Positions 52,865-64,000 of a stretch of DNA of 64,000 nucleotides are shown one piece after another. The position numbers and the translations under genes are program-made. Positions within the stretch are counted from its first letter, which is position 1; every line of letters begins with the position of its first letter. Source of the DNA: Bacteroidales bacterium UBA6397 (GTDB lineage Bacteria; Bacteroidota; Bacteroidia; Bacteroidales; UBA932); contig DJQB01000040.1 of NCBI GenBank assembly GCA_002439875.1, positions 1-64,000 on the forward strand, in the 5' to 3' direction. The notes under the pieces were generated by a model. It was not told the origin of the DNA. It did no database searches and saw only the letters and a program-made list of their open reading frames with translations.

Positions 52865-54841
52865 ATGATATTCACGAATCAACACCGACTGTTTGTGGCG
52901 ATGGCCACCACTGTCATTCTGGGCATCGGCCTTGCGTCATGCGGTGCGGGCCGAAGAGGTGTCGCCACGGTGGCAAAAGCAAATGACGCGACGGTGCTGG
53001 AGTACCCAGTCGTTGACTTTTACCGTCCGGGCAGCACCTTGGACATAAGACGCATAGTGCTGACGGATTCCTCCACAACGATTCACTTCAGCGCAAAGTA
53101 TCGTCCTAAGAATTGGATCTTTATCGACACTGCATCCTACATCATGGCCAAGGACGGGGAAAAGCTGCGGATGACCGGTCACTCAGGTTGTCTGACACCC
53201 GGAAAGAAGTATTTCATGCCTGAGAACGGCAGGGATTCGTTCGCGCTTGTGTTCCCTCCGCTACCGGCAGGGACAGAATCGATTGACTTCATTGAATCTG
53301 AAGCCAAAGGCGGCTTCAAACTGTTCGGGATAGACTTGACCGGTAGGAAATCCGTGAGGCAATTCCAGAAGTTGCCGGACGAACTGAAGACATTTCCAGA
53401 CAGAGACACACCTCTCCCCGACCCGCAGTTCACAGCCGGTAAGACCACCGTTGTGTTTCATTATCCCGAAGGAAGCGACAGATATGTCAAAAGCGTGAAT
53501 CTGATCGTGAACCGATTGCTGCAGCGACGATTGGAAATGGAACATGAAATCGACTCCCTGACCCACACGGCCACATTCACATTCGACATCTGCGGGCCTT
53601 CGAGAGCGTTCACATTCACGACAAAAGCGGATATTTTTCTGCTGCTCACACCAGGAGAGACCGTCAATGTCTATGTGAATCCGTTCAGCGATGCCGTGAA
53701 GGTCAGGAACGCGCATTTCCCTGACCACAAATTACAGACAGCACCGAAAGTGCATGCTGACGGCTATTACGCGGCGTTCAACAACTATGCGAACAACGAG
53801 GGGCTGCGCAAGCCGCCAAGCATGGATGTCTGGAACAGCGACCTGGCTGATTACAAAGCAAGCGATGAGGAATATGTCAGGAAAGTCAAGGAGAAATACC
53901 GCAGGCTCATGAGCGATATAGAGTCCAAAGACATCCCATTGAGTGTCAAAGAGTACTACGAGTACCAAATCAAGAACGAGACGGTAATGGCTTTCGGCAA
54001 TGCTGACCGCATCAGAAAATGGAACTACAGAATAGTCCACAATGCCAAGGACGGGAATGTTCCGTTCAAGTCCTCCGCGCTCCCGCCCGCTCTGTTGTCC
54101 GAAATCGACTCATTGTTCGACATGACCGACCCAAGGCTGCTTGAAGGAGGCAATGCTGAATATCTTGTCTATGGCGTGAATGACTCAAACGCTGACTGGA
54201 AGGCTGTCCTTGGAGACCGTGGGAAATTGCTCTACGACCTGAAGGATGCCGATCTGATTTACATTCCAAGGATCAAGGCTGGAAACATAAAGGATGAGGA
54301 ATTGCGGGAGTTCATCGAAGAGGAATTACGGGAGTTCACATCACACTGCCATCCTTTCGCCGCCGCCATCTTGGAAAGCATGGACTCCGAGCTGGCGGAA
54401 GCCAGAAAAGCCGACATCTACAAATCCGGATTCAAGGACACGCCGGAAGGCTCTGGAGATGAACTGTTTGACAAGATCATCGCTCCCTACAAAGGGAAGA
54501 TCGTCCTCGTGGATTTCTGGAACACGTGGTGTGGCCCGTGCGCTATGGCGATGAACAGCATTGAGCCTTACAAGTCCGGAGAACTGAGCAGCGACGAGAT
54601 TGTCTGGCTCTACATCGCCAACACGACTTCCCCGTACGTCGAGTACCAGAAAAGGATCAAGGAGATAAAAGGAGTGCATTACCGCTTGAGTCAAGAGCAG
54701 TGGAACAGCATCGCCCACAAGAAATTCAAGATCTACGGCATTCCTGCCTACGTCCTTGTCCACAAGGACGGCACCTACGAGTTCCGCGAGGACTTCCTCT
54801 TCCACGACACGCTTGTCTCGACATTGAAGTCCCTGTTGTAA
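52865..54841 (+). CDS. Lipoprotein with C-terminal thioredoxin (TlpA-like) domain
   Basis: A 658-residue protein anchored by a lipobox (GIGLASCG, Cys near residue 22). The first 150 residues are a beta-rich domain. A long middle domain of unknown type follows, and the last 140 residues form a thioredoxin fold with WNTWCGPC near residue 560 and the cis-Pro segment IYGIPAYVLV near 630. Bacteroidota have many such DUF4369/AhpC-TlpA proteins, thought to act in the periplasm on thiol-disulfide exchange; this one is of that kind, with an unusually long middle. Function unknown. A pnp terminator separates it from pnp. Confidence 0.82.
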   Translation: MIFTNQHRLFVAMATTVILGIGLASCGAGRRGVATVAKANDATVLEYPVVDFYRPGSTLDIRRIVLTDSSTTIHFSAKYRPKNWIFIDTASYIMAKDGEKLRMTGHSGCLTPGKKYFMPENGRDSFALVFPPLPAGTESIDFIESEAKGGFKLFGIDLTGRKSVRQFQKLPDELKTFPDRDTPLPDPQFTAGKTTVVFHYPEGSDRYVKSVNLIVNRLLQRRLEMEHEIDSLTHTATFTFDICGPSRAFTFTTKADIFLLLTPGETVNVYVNPFSDAVKVRNAHFPDHKLQTAPKVHADGYYAAFNNYANNEGLRKPPSMDVWNSDLADYKASDEEYVRKVKEKYRRLMSDIESKDIPLSVKEYYEYQIKNETVMAFGNADRIRKWNYRIVHNAKDGNVPFKSSALPPALLSEIDSLFDMTDPRLLEGGNAEYLVYGVNDSNADWKAVLGDRGKLLYDLKDADLIYIPRIKAGNIKDEELREFIEEELREFTSHCHPFAAAILESMDSELAEARKADIYKSGFKDTPEGSGDELFDKIIAPYKGKIVLVDFWNTWCGPCAMAMNSIEPYKSGELSSDEIVWLYIANTTSPYVEYQKRIKEIKGVHYRLSQEQWNSIAHKKFKIYGIPAYVLVHKDGTYEFREDFLFHDTLVSTLKSLL

Positions 54842-54889
54842 CGGGACGATCAAGGGATATCCTTCCATAGGCGATAAGAAAGAACATCA

Positions 54890-54928
54890 AATGCCGGACA
54901 CCAATTACTGGAAGGTCCGGCATTCTTA
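54890..54928. terminator. Bidirectional terminator hairpin
   Basis: AATGCCGGAC (54890-54899) and GTCCGGCATT (54915-54924) form a perfect 10-bp stem between the convergent TlpA-like and PspC genes, followed by CTT on the plus strand. Confidence 0.7.
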
Positions 54929-54954
54929 CATTATCAATATTAAACTTATGGGAG

Positions 54955-56001
54955 TCAGTCGATTACCGCGAAAGTCATGAGGGAGGAAACGGAGAGGGCC
55001 ACGAGAATCATCAGCCAGATGACGAAGAGGATGAGGCCGGGGTGCCATTTCGGGGACTTGAGGCCGAGGATGAGCATCACTCCCCCGTAGAGCATTATGA
55101 ACAGCGGAATGGCGACCACGAGGATGGCGGCGATCATCACGACCGGAACGGAGATGAAAGACAGAACTTCGGGTGCCTCAATGGCTATGTGTTCAATGAA
55201 CTTGTTGTAGAAGAAACTGTTGCCAAGGATTTCACCGCCCCACCAGAATGAGCACAGGAACGCTATGCCGGCGACTCCGGCCAGAAGAAGGAACACTCCG
55301 AAGATGCCTGAGAATATCCTGCTGACATTCTTCCATGTCTGCGAATCACGGGTCCTTGGCTCCTCGCGGGGAGTGTTGCGGACTCGCTCGCTGATGTCTT
55401 CGACAGTGCCGCCTTCACCTCTGAGTTCATCCCGCTGGCGGACCGTCTTCACCGCAGGCATGCAGATCCAGAGAACGATATAAACCAACGGAACGGAAAC
55501 ATGAATCCACGGCTCAAGAGGCCAGAAACGGAAGTTAAGACCACCCAATAAGGTCAGGACGATGAAGAGGATTCTGAATATGGACGGATCCACATTGAGA
55601 TAGGTGGCGAGGCCGCTGCACACTCCGGCCAGTTTGCCGTTGGCGGGATCACGGTAGAGTCTGCGGTGTGGTCTGGAGGCGGCACCTGCAGATGGCCTTG
55701 ATGTATGGCTGGGCGCTCCGGAAGGCTCAGCGTCAGAAGACTCCTCCTCAATAGTCTCCGGACGGCCAAGGATCGAGATCACGTTCTCAACCATGGCAAG
55801 CGTCACAACACCACCCTTTCCGCTCTTTTCCAAAAGCAGTTCGGCCATCCGTTCCTCTATTCCCTCCATCACCTCGGTACCGCTCTCTTTTCTGGAATAG
55901 TAAGCATTGAGTTGGTCTAGATATTCCTTGGCGGCGAGACTGGCGTTGTCCTCCAAAGAGAACACATAGCCGCCTATGCTGACATATTCAACTTGTTTCA
56001 T
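54955..56001 (-). CDS. PspC domain membrane protein (long form)
   Basis: A 348-residue inner-membrane protein. The N-terminal cytosolic domain has the YVSIGGYVFSLEDNA pattern and a linker rich in Pro and Ser. The PspC domain follows near residue 110 (RLYRDPANGKLAGVCSGLATYLNVDPSIFRI read as two parts), then four more membrane segments, including a C-terminal hydrophobic bundle. PspC proteins act in membrane-stress response. It is the last gene of the PspC-PadR-PspC unit. Confidence 0.88.
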   Translation of the reverse strand: MKQVEYVSIGGYVFSLEDNASLAAKEYLDQLNAYYSRKESGTEVMEGIEERMAELLLEKSGKGGVVTLAMVENVISILGRPETIEEESSDAEPSGAPSHTSRPSAGAASRPHRRLYRDPANGKLAGVCSGLATYLNVDPSIFRILFIVLTLLGGLNFRFWPLEPWIHVSVPLVYIVLWICMPAVKTVRQRDELRGEGGTVEDISERVRNTPREEPRTRDSQTWKNVSRIFSGIFGVFLLLAGVAGIAFLCSFWWGGEILGNSFFYNKFIEHIAIEAPEVLSFISVPVVMIAAILVVAIPLFIMLYGGVMLILGLKSPKWHPGLILFVIWLMILVALSVSSLMTFAVID

Positions 56002-56037
56002 TGTCTTTCAATATATTAGGAAGCAGATGCTTCATAT

Positions 56038-56367
56038 TCATTGCTTTATGGTCTTGATGGTCTCCACTATCTCCTGCCACGCCTGATCCATCTCTCGAAG
56101 CTGCTGACGGCCTTTTTCGGTGATGCAGTAATATTTCCGTGGAGGTCCCTGCGTGGATTCTTCCCAGCGGTAGGAGAGCAGACCCTGGTTCTTCTGGCGG
56201 ATAAGAAGCGGGTAAAGCGTGCCCTCGACCACGATCATATTCGCGGATTTCAGGTCATCCAGAATCGAGGAAGCGTAGGCCTCCTTGCGGGCCAGAATGC
56301 TCAGGATGCAATATTCAAGCACTCCCTTGCGCATTTGGGAACGTACATTGTCGGCGCTATTTTCCAT
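56038..56367 (-). CDS. PadR family transcriptional regulator
   Basis: A 109-residue winged-helix protein: VLEYCILSILARKEAYASSI (helices 1-2), DLKSANMIVVEGTLYPLLIR (recognition helix) and the wing YRWEESTQGPPRKYYCIT. The motif EGTLYPLL is the PadR mark. The start is the ATG at 56367, which lies inside the upstream PspC gene (11-base overlap). Position between two PspC genes suggests it controls the operon, probably as a repressor. Confidence 0.93.
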   Translation of the reverse strand: MENSADNVRSQMRKGVLEYCILSILARKEAYASSILDDLKSANMIVVEGTLYPLLIRQKNQGLLSYRWEESTQGPPRKYYCITEKGRQQLREMDQAWQEIVETIKTIKQ

Positions 56368-57022
56368 AACCGCTCCTCCCTTGATTGAATCTGGCCATAT
56401 TCTCGGCTGTCGGCTCAAGTCCCCTCATCATACATTTGTCGGCAGGAGTCTTGGCGACAGGAACAACTATCCACAGAACAAGGTAGACCAAAAAACCTGT
56501 TCCCCAAAGCAGGAGGGTCAAGAGTGACACGATTCTGACAATCGTGATGTCCACATTAAGGAACGCGGCCAGCCCGGCACAGACTCCCCCGATGGTTTTG
56601 TTGTCCAGATCGCGGAACAACCTCCTGCGCGATGATCCTTGGACTCCGTTATAAGTAAAATCGGCACCCAATCCAGACTTCGGGTATTCATCTTCATTCC
56701 GGGTACCTTGATCTTGTCCTTGACCGCATTCACCTGACGCCGTTGGCTCGGGTTCTTTGGAACCGTCCGGCATGCCAAGCTGTTCCACGACCTTAGAGAC
56801 AAGAGCGAGATTCACAACCCGATATGATGCGCCTCCAGTCCCTTGATCGAACAGTTCAGCGATACGGTTCTCCAGATCTGCCATCACTTCCTCCTTAGCA
56901 GACTGAGTGTCCCGGTCAAGACGGGACCTGAAGTGATCAAAATAAGCGGTAAGCCTTGCATAAGCATCCTCGTCCAAAGAGAAACTTCTGCCACCCACAC
57001 TGACGTTCACAACTTTCTTCAT
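56357..57022 (-). CDS. PspC domain membrane protein (short form)
   Basis: A 221-residue protein. The N-terminal domain reads VNVSVGGRSFSLDEDAYARL, the same pattern as in the second PspC protein. Then a linker and the PspC domain (RRLFRDLDNKTIGGVCAGLA, near residue 130) and two membrane segments (VRIVSLLTLLLWGTGFLVYL). It is the first gene of the unit and has a TATCTTTG box 91 bases upstream. Confidence 0.9.
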   Translation of the reverse strand: MKKVVNVSVGGRSFSLDEDAYARLTAYFDHFRSRLDRDTQSAKEEVMADLENRIAELFDQGTGGASYRVVNLALVSKVVEQLGMPDGSKEPEPTASGECGQGQDQGTRNEDEYPKSGLGADFTYNGVQGSSRRRLFRDLDNKTIGGVCAGLAAFLNVDITIVRIVSLLTLLLWGTGFLVYLVLWIVVPVAKTPADKCMMRGLEPTAENMARFNQGRSGYGK

Positions 57023-57112
57023 TTCAGTAATATATTATTTATAAATATTTTAAACCCACAACGATTCATGATTCAAACTCACAATCCTTGCTTTGCAATC
57101 AATTTTACAATG

Positions 57113-57120
57113 CAAAGATA
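57113..57120 (-). promoter_or_regulatory. Promoter -7 box for the PspC-PadR-PspC operon
   Basis: The minus strand reads TATCTTTG, 91 bases upstream of the first PspC start. Confidence 0.65.
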
Positions 57121-57291
57121 TAAATAATTTCAAATACCTTGCAAGACAAAGTACTAAAAAATATGCAAAAAGTACATATTGCGTTCGTTCCACCTTGCGA
57201 TGTTCCGCCGTTAGCAATTCGCGGCATAAGGAGCGAATAATTGTGAATGAGGATAAAATACGGTAACTTAGCGCAAAACTTCAACAGAATC

Positions 57292-59532
57292 ATGCGAATA
57301 AAGTCAATACTCATGTCCTTTGCTCTGGCAGTAGTGTCGTGCGGGACACCTGAAAGGATGAACTTGGAGGAACCGGTGGACTACGTGAACCCGCTGATGG
57401 GCACGGCCTCCACCTACGAGCTTTCGACAGGTAACACCTATCCAGCGATAGCCCTGCCGTGGGGAATGAATTTCTGGACTCCGCAGACGGGAGCCAACGG
57501 AGATGGATGGACTTACACATATTCATCCACAAAGATCAGAGGACTCAAGCAGACACACCAGCCAAGCCCGTGGATCAACGACTACGGCTCATTCTCGATC
57601 ATGCCGGTGACCACGGGGCCGGTTTATGATGAGGAAGGCCGCCAAAGCTGGTTCTCGCACAAGGCAGAGACCGCGAAGCCTTATTATTATCAGGTCTATC
57701 TCGCTGAGCACGATGTGGTCGCCGAGCTCACACCCACCGAAAGGGCGGTGTCGTTCAGGCTCACCTACCCCGAAAAGGAGATGTCCTACCTTGTGGTGGA
57801 CGCCTACAACGGAGGCCATGCGGAAGTCCTGCCGGACAGGAATATGATTGTGGGCTATTCAACGGCGAATCACGGTGGCGTGACGGAGAATTTCCGGAAC
57901 TGGTTCGTGGTGGTCTCGGACACCCCGTTCGAGACCCAGACCATTGACGGGCACATCGCCATGGTCGGGTTCAAGACGGCAAAGGGACAGAAAGTCAACC
58001 TGAGAGCAGCGTCATCATTCATCAGTCAGGATCAGGCAGAGTTAAATCTCAATGAGTTAGGTGACAGAACGTTTGACGAAATCGCCCAGGCCGGACGGGC
58101 AAGATGGAACGAAGTGCTCGGACGGATTGCCGTCGAGGATGACAACCTTGACAATCTGCGCACATTCTACTCATGCCTTTACAGGTCGGTTCTGTTCCCG
58201 CGCGACCTGTCCGAGATCAACACTGAAGGCGAAAGGATCCATTACAGCCCTTACGATGGGAAGGTACACAAAGGCTATCTGTTCGGAGACACCGGCTTCT
58301 GGGACACATTCAGATGTCTTTTCCCGCTGCTTAATCTCGTCTATCCTGACGAGAATGTGAAGATGCAGGAAGGTTTGGTCAACGCCTGGAAGGAAAGCGG
58401 ATTCCTGCCGGAATGGTCAAGTCCAGGTCACAGAGGATGCATGGTCGGAAACAACTCAGCATCAGTGGTGGCCGACGCATGGCTCAAAGGCCTTCGCGGC
58501 TACGATGCGGAAGAACTCTGGAAAGCAGTCACTCACGGAGCGCATGCGGTTCATCCTGAGGTCAGCTCAACCGGACGTCTTGGTTGGGAATATTACGACA
58601 GCCTCGGCTACGTCCCTTGCGATGTCGGCATCAACGAGAATGCCGCAAGGACGCTTGAATATTCCTATGACGACTGGTGCATCTACCGGTTCGGCAAGGC
58701 TCTTGGTCGCAGTGAGGAAGAGCTCGCGCCATACGCCAAAGCCGCTTTCAACTACAAGAACCTCTATGACCCCGAGTACAAATTGATGGTCGGAAAGAAG
58801 ACCGATGGCTCGTTCGAGAGGCCGTTCAGCCCTCTCAAATGGGGTGGGAACTTCACGGAAGGAAACAGCCTTCACTACACGTGGTCAGTGTTCCACGACC
58901 CTCAGGGTCTGATCGACCTGATGGGAGGAGACGAGGTCTTCGCCAGCATGCTCGACAGCATATTCACGATTCCTCCTGTCTTCGATGACAGCTACTACGG
59001 CTTCCCTATCCACGAGATCAGGGAGATGCAGGTGATGAATATGGGAAATTACGCCCACGGCAACCAGCCGATCCAGCACATGCTCTACCTCTACGACTGG
59101 TGCGGCCAGCCTTGGAAGGCGCAGAGGCGGATCCGCGAGGTTATGGACAAGTTCTACAACTCCAACTTCGACGGTTACTGCGGTGACGAGGACAACGGGC
59201 AGACTTCCGCCTGGTACGTATTCTCCGCCCTCGGATTCTACCCTGTATGCCCAGGATCCAATGAATATGCAATCGGAACTCCGTTGTTCAAGAAAGTCAC
59301 AATCACCCGTCCGGACGGGGAAAAGATCTCCCTAGAAGCACCTGACAACTCCAAAGATAACTTCTACATTAAAGGTTTGAGACTCAACGGGAAGGATTGG
59401 AACCGGAACTATCTCCGTCATGAAGACCTTGCCGGGGGAGCGAAAATTACGTATCTTGTAGGGTCCGAGCCTGACACGGTCAGAGGAACCGCGAAGGAGG
59501 ACAGACCATATTCGTACACTAATGAAGAATAA
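57292..59532 (+). CDS. GH92 alpha-mannosidase, lipoprotein
   Basis: A 746-residue GH92 enzyme, a Ca-dependent exo-alpha-mannosidase family acting mostly on alpha-1,2 links of N-glycans or yeast mannan. The lipobox AVVSCG (Cys near 14) puts it on a membrane. Family marks: VDYVNPLMGT and GNTYPAIALPWGM at the N-terminus, GYLFGDTGFWDTFRCLFPLL near 340, NGQTSAWYVFSALGFYPVCPG near 650. The start is the ATG at the signal peptide. The GH125 gene starts 4 bases after its stop. No SusC/SusD pair is nearby. Confidence 0.95.
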   Translation: MRIKSILMSFALAVVSCGTPERMNLEEPVDYVNPLMGTASTYELSTGNTYPAIALPWGMNFWTPQTGANGDGWTYTYSSTKIRGLKQTHQPSPWINDYGSFSIMPVTTGPVYDEEGRQSWFSHKAETAKPYYYQVYLAEHDVVAELTPTERAVSFRLTYPEKEMSYLVVDAYNGGHAEVLPDRNMIVGYSTANHGGVTENFRNWFVVVSDTPFETQTIDGHIAMVGFKTAKGQKVNLRAASSFISQDQAELNLNELGDRTFDEIAQAGRARWNEVLGRIAVEDDNLDNLRTFYSCLYRSVLFPRDLSEINTEGERIHYSPYDGKVHKGYLFGDTGFWDTFRCLFPLLNLVYPDENVKMQEGLVNAWKESGFLPEWSSPGHRGCMVGNNSASVVADAWLKGLRGYDAEELWKAVTHGAHAVHPEVSSTGRLGWEYYDSLGYVPCDVGINENAARTLEYSYDDWCIYRFGKALGRSEEELAPYAKAAFNYKNLYDPEYKLMVGKKTDGSFERPFSPLKWGGNFTEGNSLHYTWSVFHDPQGLIDLMGGDEVFASMLDSIFTIPPVFDDSYYGFPIHEIREMQVMNMGNYAHGNQPIQHMLYLYDWCGQPWKAQRRIREVMDKFYNSNFDGYCGDEDNGQTSAWYVFSALGFYPVCPGSNEYAIGTPLFKKVTITRPDGEKISLEAPDNSKDNFYIKGLRLNGKDWNRNYLRHEDLAGGAKITYLVGSEPDTVRGTAKEDRPYSYTNEE

Positions 59533-59536
59533 CACA

Positions 59537-60952
59537 ATGAAACGCACATTACTTCTGGCTTCGGCCATTTTCCTGCTCGGTGGTGCTTTGGCGCAGGCAA
59601 AGGATTACGAGTCACAGCGTCCAGCCCCCGAAAAAAGGCTTTTCCGCTCCGAGGCCGTCGAGAGCAAGATCACTCAGATGCAAGGCATCCTGAAGAACCC
59701 GCGCCTCGCATGGATGTTCGCAAACTGCTACCCTAACACCCTTGACACCACCGTACACTTCGGCAAGGACGAGAACGGCAACTTCCGGACATTCGTCTAT
59801 ACCGGAGACATCCACGCGATGTGGCTCAGGGATTCCGGAGCCCAGGTCTGGCCTTACGTCCAACTCGCCAACGAGGACGAACATCTCAAGAACATGCTCG
59901 CCGGAGTGATCAACTGCCAGTTCTCGCTGATCTGCCTGGATCCTTATGCGAACGCGTTCAACGAAGGTCCTACCGGCAGCGAATGGGAATCCGATCTGAC
60001 GGACATGAATCCTTACGACCACGAGCGCAAATGGGAGATCGACTCCCACTGCTACCCTATCCGTCTGGCCTATCAGTACTGGAAGGTGACCGGTGACGAC
60101 TCAGTCTTCGGTGAGACTTGGCTGAAATCCATTCAGACCACTCTCAGGACCTTCAAGGAGCAGCAGCGCAAGGACGGTCCCGGGCCTTACAGGTTCGCCC
60201 GGAAGACCGACCGCCAGTTCGACACCAAGTCCAATGACGGCAGGGGCAACCCTGTGAAGCCGGTCGGCCTTATAGCATCAGCGTTCCGCCCTTCCGACGA
60301 TGCCACGATGTTCGAGTTCCTGGTTCCTTCCAACTTCTTTGCTGTCACCTCGTTACGCAAGGCGGCCGAGATCCTCACGGAAGTCAACCACAACAAGAAA
60401 CTTGCGAAGGAATGCCTTGACCTCGCCGCCGAGGTCGAGAAGGCTCTTTACGAATATGCCATTGTGAATCACCCGAAATACGGCAAGATCTTCGCCTTCG
60501 AGGTGGACGGTTTCGGCAACCAGCTGATGATGGACGATGCCAACGTTCCGAGCCTCCTTTCAATGGCCTATCTCGGTGACATCGATGTCAATGACCCGAT
60601 CTACCAGAACACCCGCGGATTCGTCTGGAGCGAGGACAATCCTTACTTCTTCAAAGGCAAGGCCGGAGAAGGAATCGGTGGCCCGCACATCGGCTACGAC
60701 TACATCTGGCCTATGAGCATCATGATGAAAGCCTTCACATCACAGGACGACAAGGAAATCAAATGGTGCATCGAGACCTTGATGAAGACCGACGCTGGAA
60801 CAGGATTCATGCACGAGTCCTTCTATAAGGACGATGCCAACAAATTCACCCGCGCCTGGTTCGCATGGCAGAACACCCTATTCGGTGAACTGATCATCCA
60901 TCTTGTTGACATCGGCAAACTCGACCTCCTCAACTCAATCAAGGTTAAGTAG
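59537..60952 (+). CDS. GH125 exo-alpha-1,6-mannosidase
   Basis: A 471-residue enzyme that removes alpha-1,6-linked mannose. An export signal (TLLLASAIFLLGGALAQA) is followed by a single (alpha/alpha)6 barrel. Marks: FVYTGDIHAMWLRDSGAQVW near 90 (catalytic Asp region), SEWESDLTDMNPYDHERKWE near 150, GLIASAFRPSDDATMFEF near 245, and a HESFYKDDANKFTRAWFAW end. Linked to GH92 in one operon, so the pair trims alpha-mannosides of glycoprotein type. The start is the ATG at MKRTLLLAS. Confidence 0.95.
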   Translation: MKRTLLLASAIFLLGGALAQAKDYESQRPAPEKRLFRSEAVESKITQMQGILKNPRLAWMFANCYPNTLDTTVHFGKDENGNFRTFVYTGDIHAMWLRDSGAQVWPYVQLANEDEHLKNMLAGVINCQFSLICLDPYANAFNEGPTGSEWESDLTDMNPYDHERKWEIDSHCYPIRLAYQYWKVTGDDSVFGETWLKSIQTTLRTFKEQQRKDGPGPYRFARKTDRQFDTKSNDGRGNPVKPVGLIASAFRPSDDATMFEFLVPSNFFAVTSLRKAAEILTEVNHNKKLAKECLDLAAEVEKALYEYAIVNHPKYGKIFAFEVDGFGNQLMMDDANVPSLLSMAYLGDIDVNDPIYQNTRGFVWSEDNPYFFKGKAGEGIGGPHIGYDYIWPMSIMMKAFTSQDDKEIKWCIETLMKTDAGTGFMHESFYKDDANKFTRAWFAWQNTLFGELIIHLVDIGKLDLLNSIKVK

Positions 60953-60973
60953 TTTTTGTCCTTTTATTATTAC

Positions 60974-61010
60974 CCGATAGTGCCTACAGACACCATCGGA
61001 TAACATTTTT
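60974..61010 (+). terminator. Intrinsic terminator of the GH92-GH125 operon
   Basis: CCGATAGTG and CACCATCGG form an 8-of-9 stem with an 8-nt loop, followed by TAACATTTTT. Confidence 0.6.
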
Positions 61011-61072
61011 GTCCATAATCATCGGCCAAGAGGACCGGCAAGCTCCAACAAGATCATTTTTAGGCAATATCA

Positions 61073-61106
61073 CTCCCGTCGCAGTGAAATTTCACTATGA
61101 CGGGAG
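61073..61106. repeat. Near-perfect 34-bp palindrome
   Basis: CTCCCGTC (61073-61080) pairs with GACGGGAG (61099-61106), and AGTGAAA with TTTCACT inside it, with a 2-base mismatch step. It lies between the mannosidase operon and the helicase gene. A terminator for the helicase gene is possible but no long T-run follows. Confidence 0.6.
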
Positions 61107-61189
61107 CATTTTGGTACGAAAACGTTCTTCCCGCCAACTAACCGCTCCTTACAAAGCTTGTGTAGTTGCGAGATTTCGTATGTGCGATT

Positions 61190-63463
<2,274 letters not shown>

Positions 63464-63509
63464 CTTTGCAATTATATTCGTGAATATGTTCGTGAATCAA
63501 ACATAGGGG

Positions 63510-64000
63510 CTATTCCATCGGCCGGATCATGGATTCGATGAACGCGATCTCATCTTTGTCGAGACCGTACTTCTTGTACAGCATCTCATCGGTCCACGGG
63601 TGCGAGAAGTCTTGAATGGGAACAAAAGAATATACTTGAGCGGCAGCGTGTTGAGATGATTTCTTGAGCATTACTAAAAAGCGGAATAGTTTTGTCTTAA
63701 TATAAGATACCACATTCTCGGATTCTTCTGTATTATGGAATGGACCTATTACTACGTATGTCTCAGTGCAGCAAGAACCTGGTTCACCGATTATAGGTTT
63801 CCCAAGTATTTGATGCGGATAAGTATCTCCAGCATTATATGCGGCCGATATATAAACCTTAGGTTTGTCTATCCAATCCCGATGAATAACTATCTCGTTT
63901 CGGCTTATATAAGACTTACCACCCCGCTCGAATAATATTACACTATCATGAGTTTTTGTCTGCGACCCCCTTACAAATGTGCGTAATCCAAACGGCTTTT
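63510..64000 (-). CDS. Eco57I-type restriction-modification methylase, C-terminal part (cut by window end)
   Basis: The minus-strand frame is open from the window edge to 63510. It reads SPFGLRTFVRGSQTK, then VILFERGGKSYI, then GKPIIGEPGSCC and TYVVIGPF, and ends in SFVPIQDFSHPWTDEMLY and IESMIRPME. I recognise this as the C-terminal target-recognition end of Eco57I-type adenine methylases. About 163 residues are seen; the catalytic N-P-P-Y part would lie to the right of the window. The gene is upstream of the helicase gene and probably co-transcribed with it. Confidence 0.75.
   Translation of the reverse strand, partial: KPFGLRTFVRGSQTKTHDSVILFERGGKSYISRNEIVIHRDWIDKPKVYISAAYNAGDTYPHQILGKPIIGEPGSCCTETYVVIGPFHNTEESENVVSYIKTKLFRFLVMLKKSSQHAAAQVYSFVPIQDFSHPWTDEMLYKKYGLDKDEIAFIESMIRPME

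Noticed and set aside
57425..57440. CTTTCGACAGGTAAC as another copy of the repeat family
   Set aside because: Only about ten bases match, and the encoded LSTGNTY segment is a normal, conserved part of GH92.

Overview
The window looks like a chromosome segment of a Bacteroidales bacterium (Bacteroidota). Promoters carry the family-typical TAnnTTTG box, most often TATCTTTG. The gene content is that of a Gram-negative, lipid A-making, saccharolytic anaerobe: lpxD/lpxC/lpxA, a TonB-dependent receptor, a FadL-type outer-membrane protein, WbqC, DUF3078, pyruvate phosphate dikinase, GH92 and GH125 mannosidases. Base composition is near 50% G+C, higher than in most Bacteroides, so a genus outside Bacteroides is likely; I cannot name it from sequence alone.

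Layout. 1-1000: a DUF3800 gene remnant beside tRNA-Val. 1-8 kb (minus): a giant alpha-2-macroglobulin-like protein and folC. 8-13.6 kb (plus): an AIR-synthase-like protein, phoH and ppdK. 13.6-19 kb: a DMT transporter, an S4-domain protein, then a zone of gene decay: a mannose-6-phosphate-isomerase-like protein without metal ligands, a GH31-like protein without its catalytic barrel, and the fused ends of a collapsed kdgK-eda operon, closed by tRNA-fMet. 19-29 kb: hisS with a metal-binding HMA protein, a TonB receptor, sppA, and a proS-DUF3078-tilS operon. 29-36 kb: an odd Trp/Tyr- then Ser-rich lipoprotein with a FadL-type protein, and lpxD-lpxC-lpxA-wbqC. 36-41 kb: rimP-nusA-infB with a terminator-like hairpin in its leader. 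41-50 kb: folP, tmk, a MauE/DoxX-type membrane protein, purB, a DivIC/FtsB protein, a nucleotidyltransferase-CPBP-YgjP operon, and an AAA/DUF4143 ATPase. 49.6-55 kb: rpsO, pnp with an RGG-rich tail, and a thioredoxin-like lipoprotein. 55-61 kb: a PspC-PadR-PspC operon and a GH92-GH125 mannoside operon. 61-64 kb: a restriction-modification locus (helicase-nuclease plus the C-terminal end of an Eco57I-type methylase) running off the window.

The strongest unexplained signal is global. The hexamer GAATAT (and the full palindrome GAATATTC) occurs about 170 times on either strand by my eye count, several times more than composition predicts, in several reading frames and between genes, often against the local codon habit. 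It resembles a highly iterated DNA word (like cyanobacterial HIP1) rather than a protein signal. A second repeat family built on CTTCGACAGG(T/C)TCAG is inserted inside coding genes in frame.
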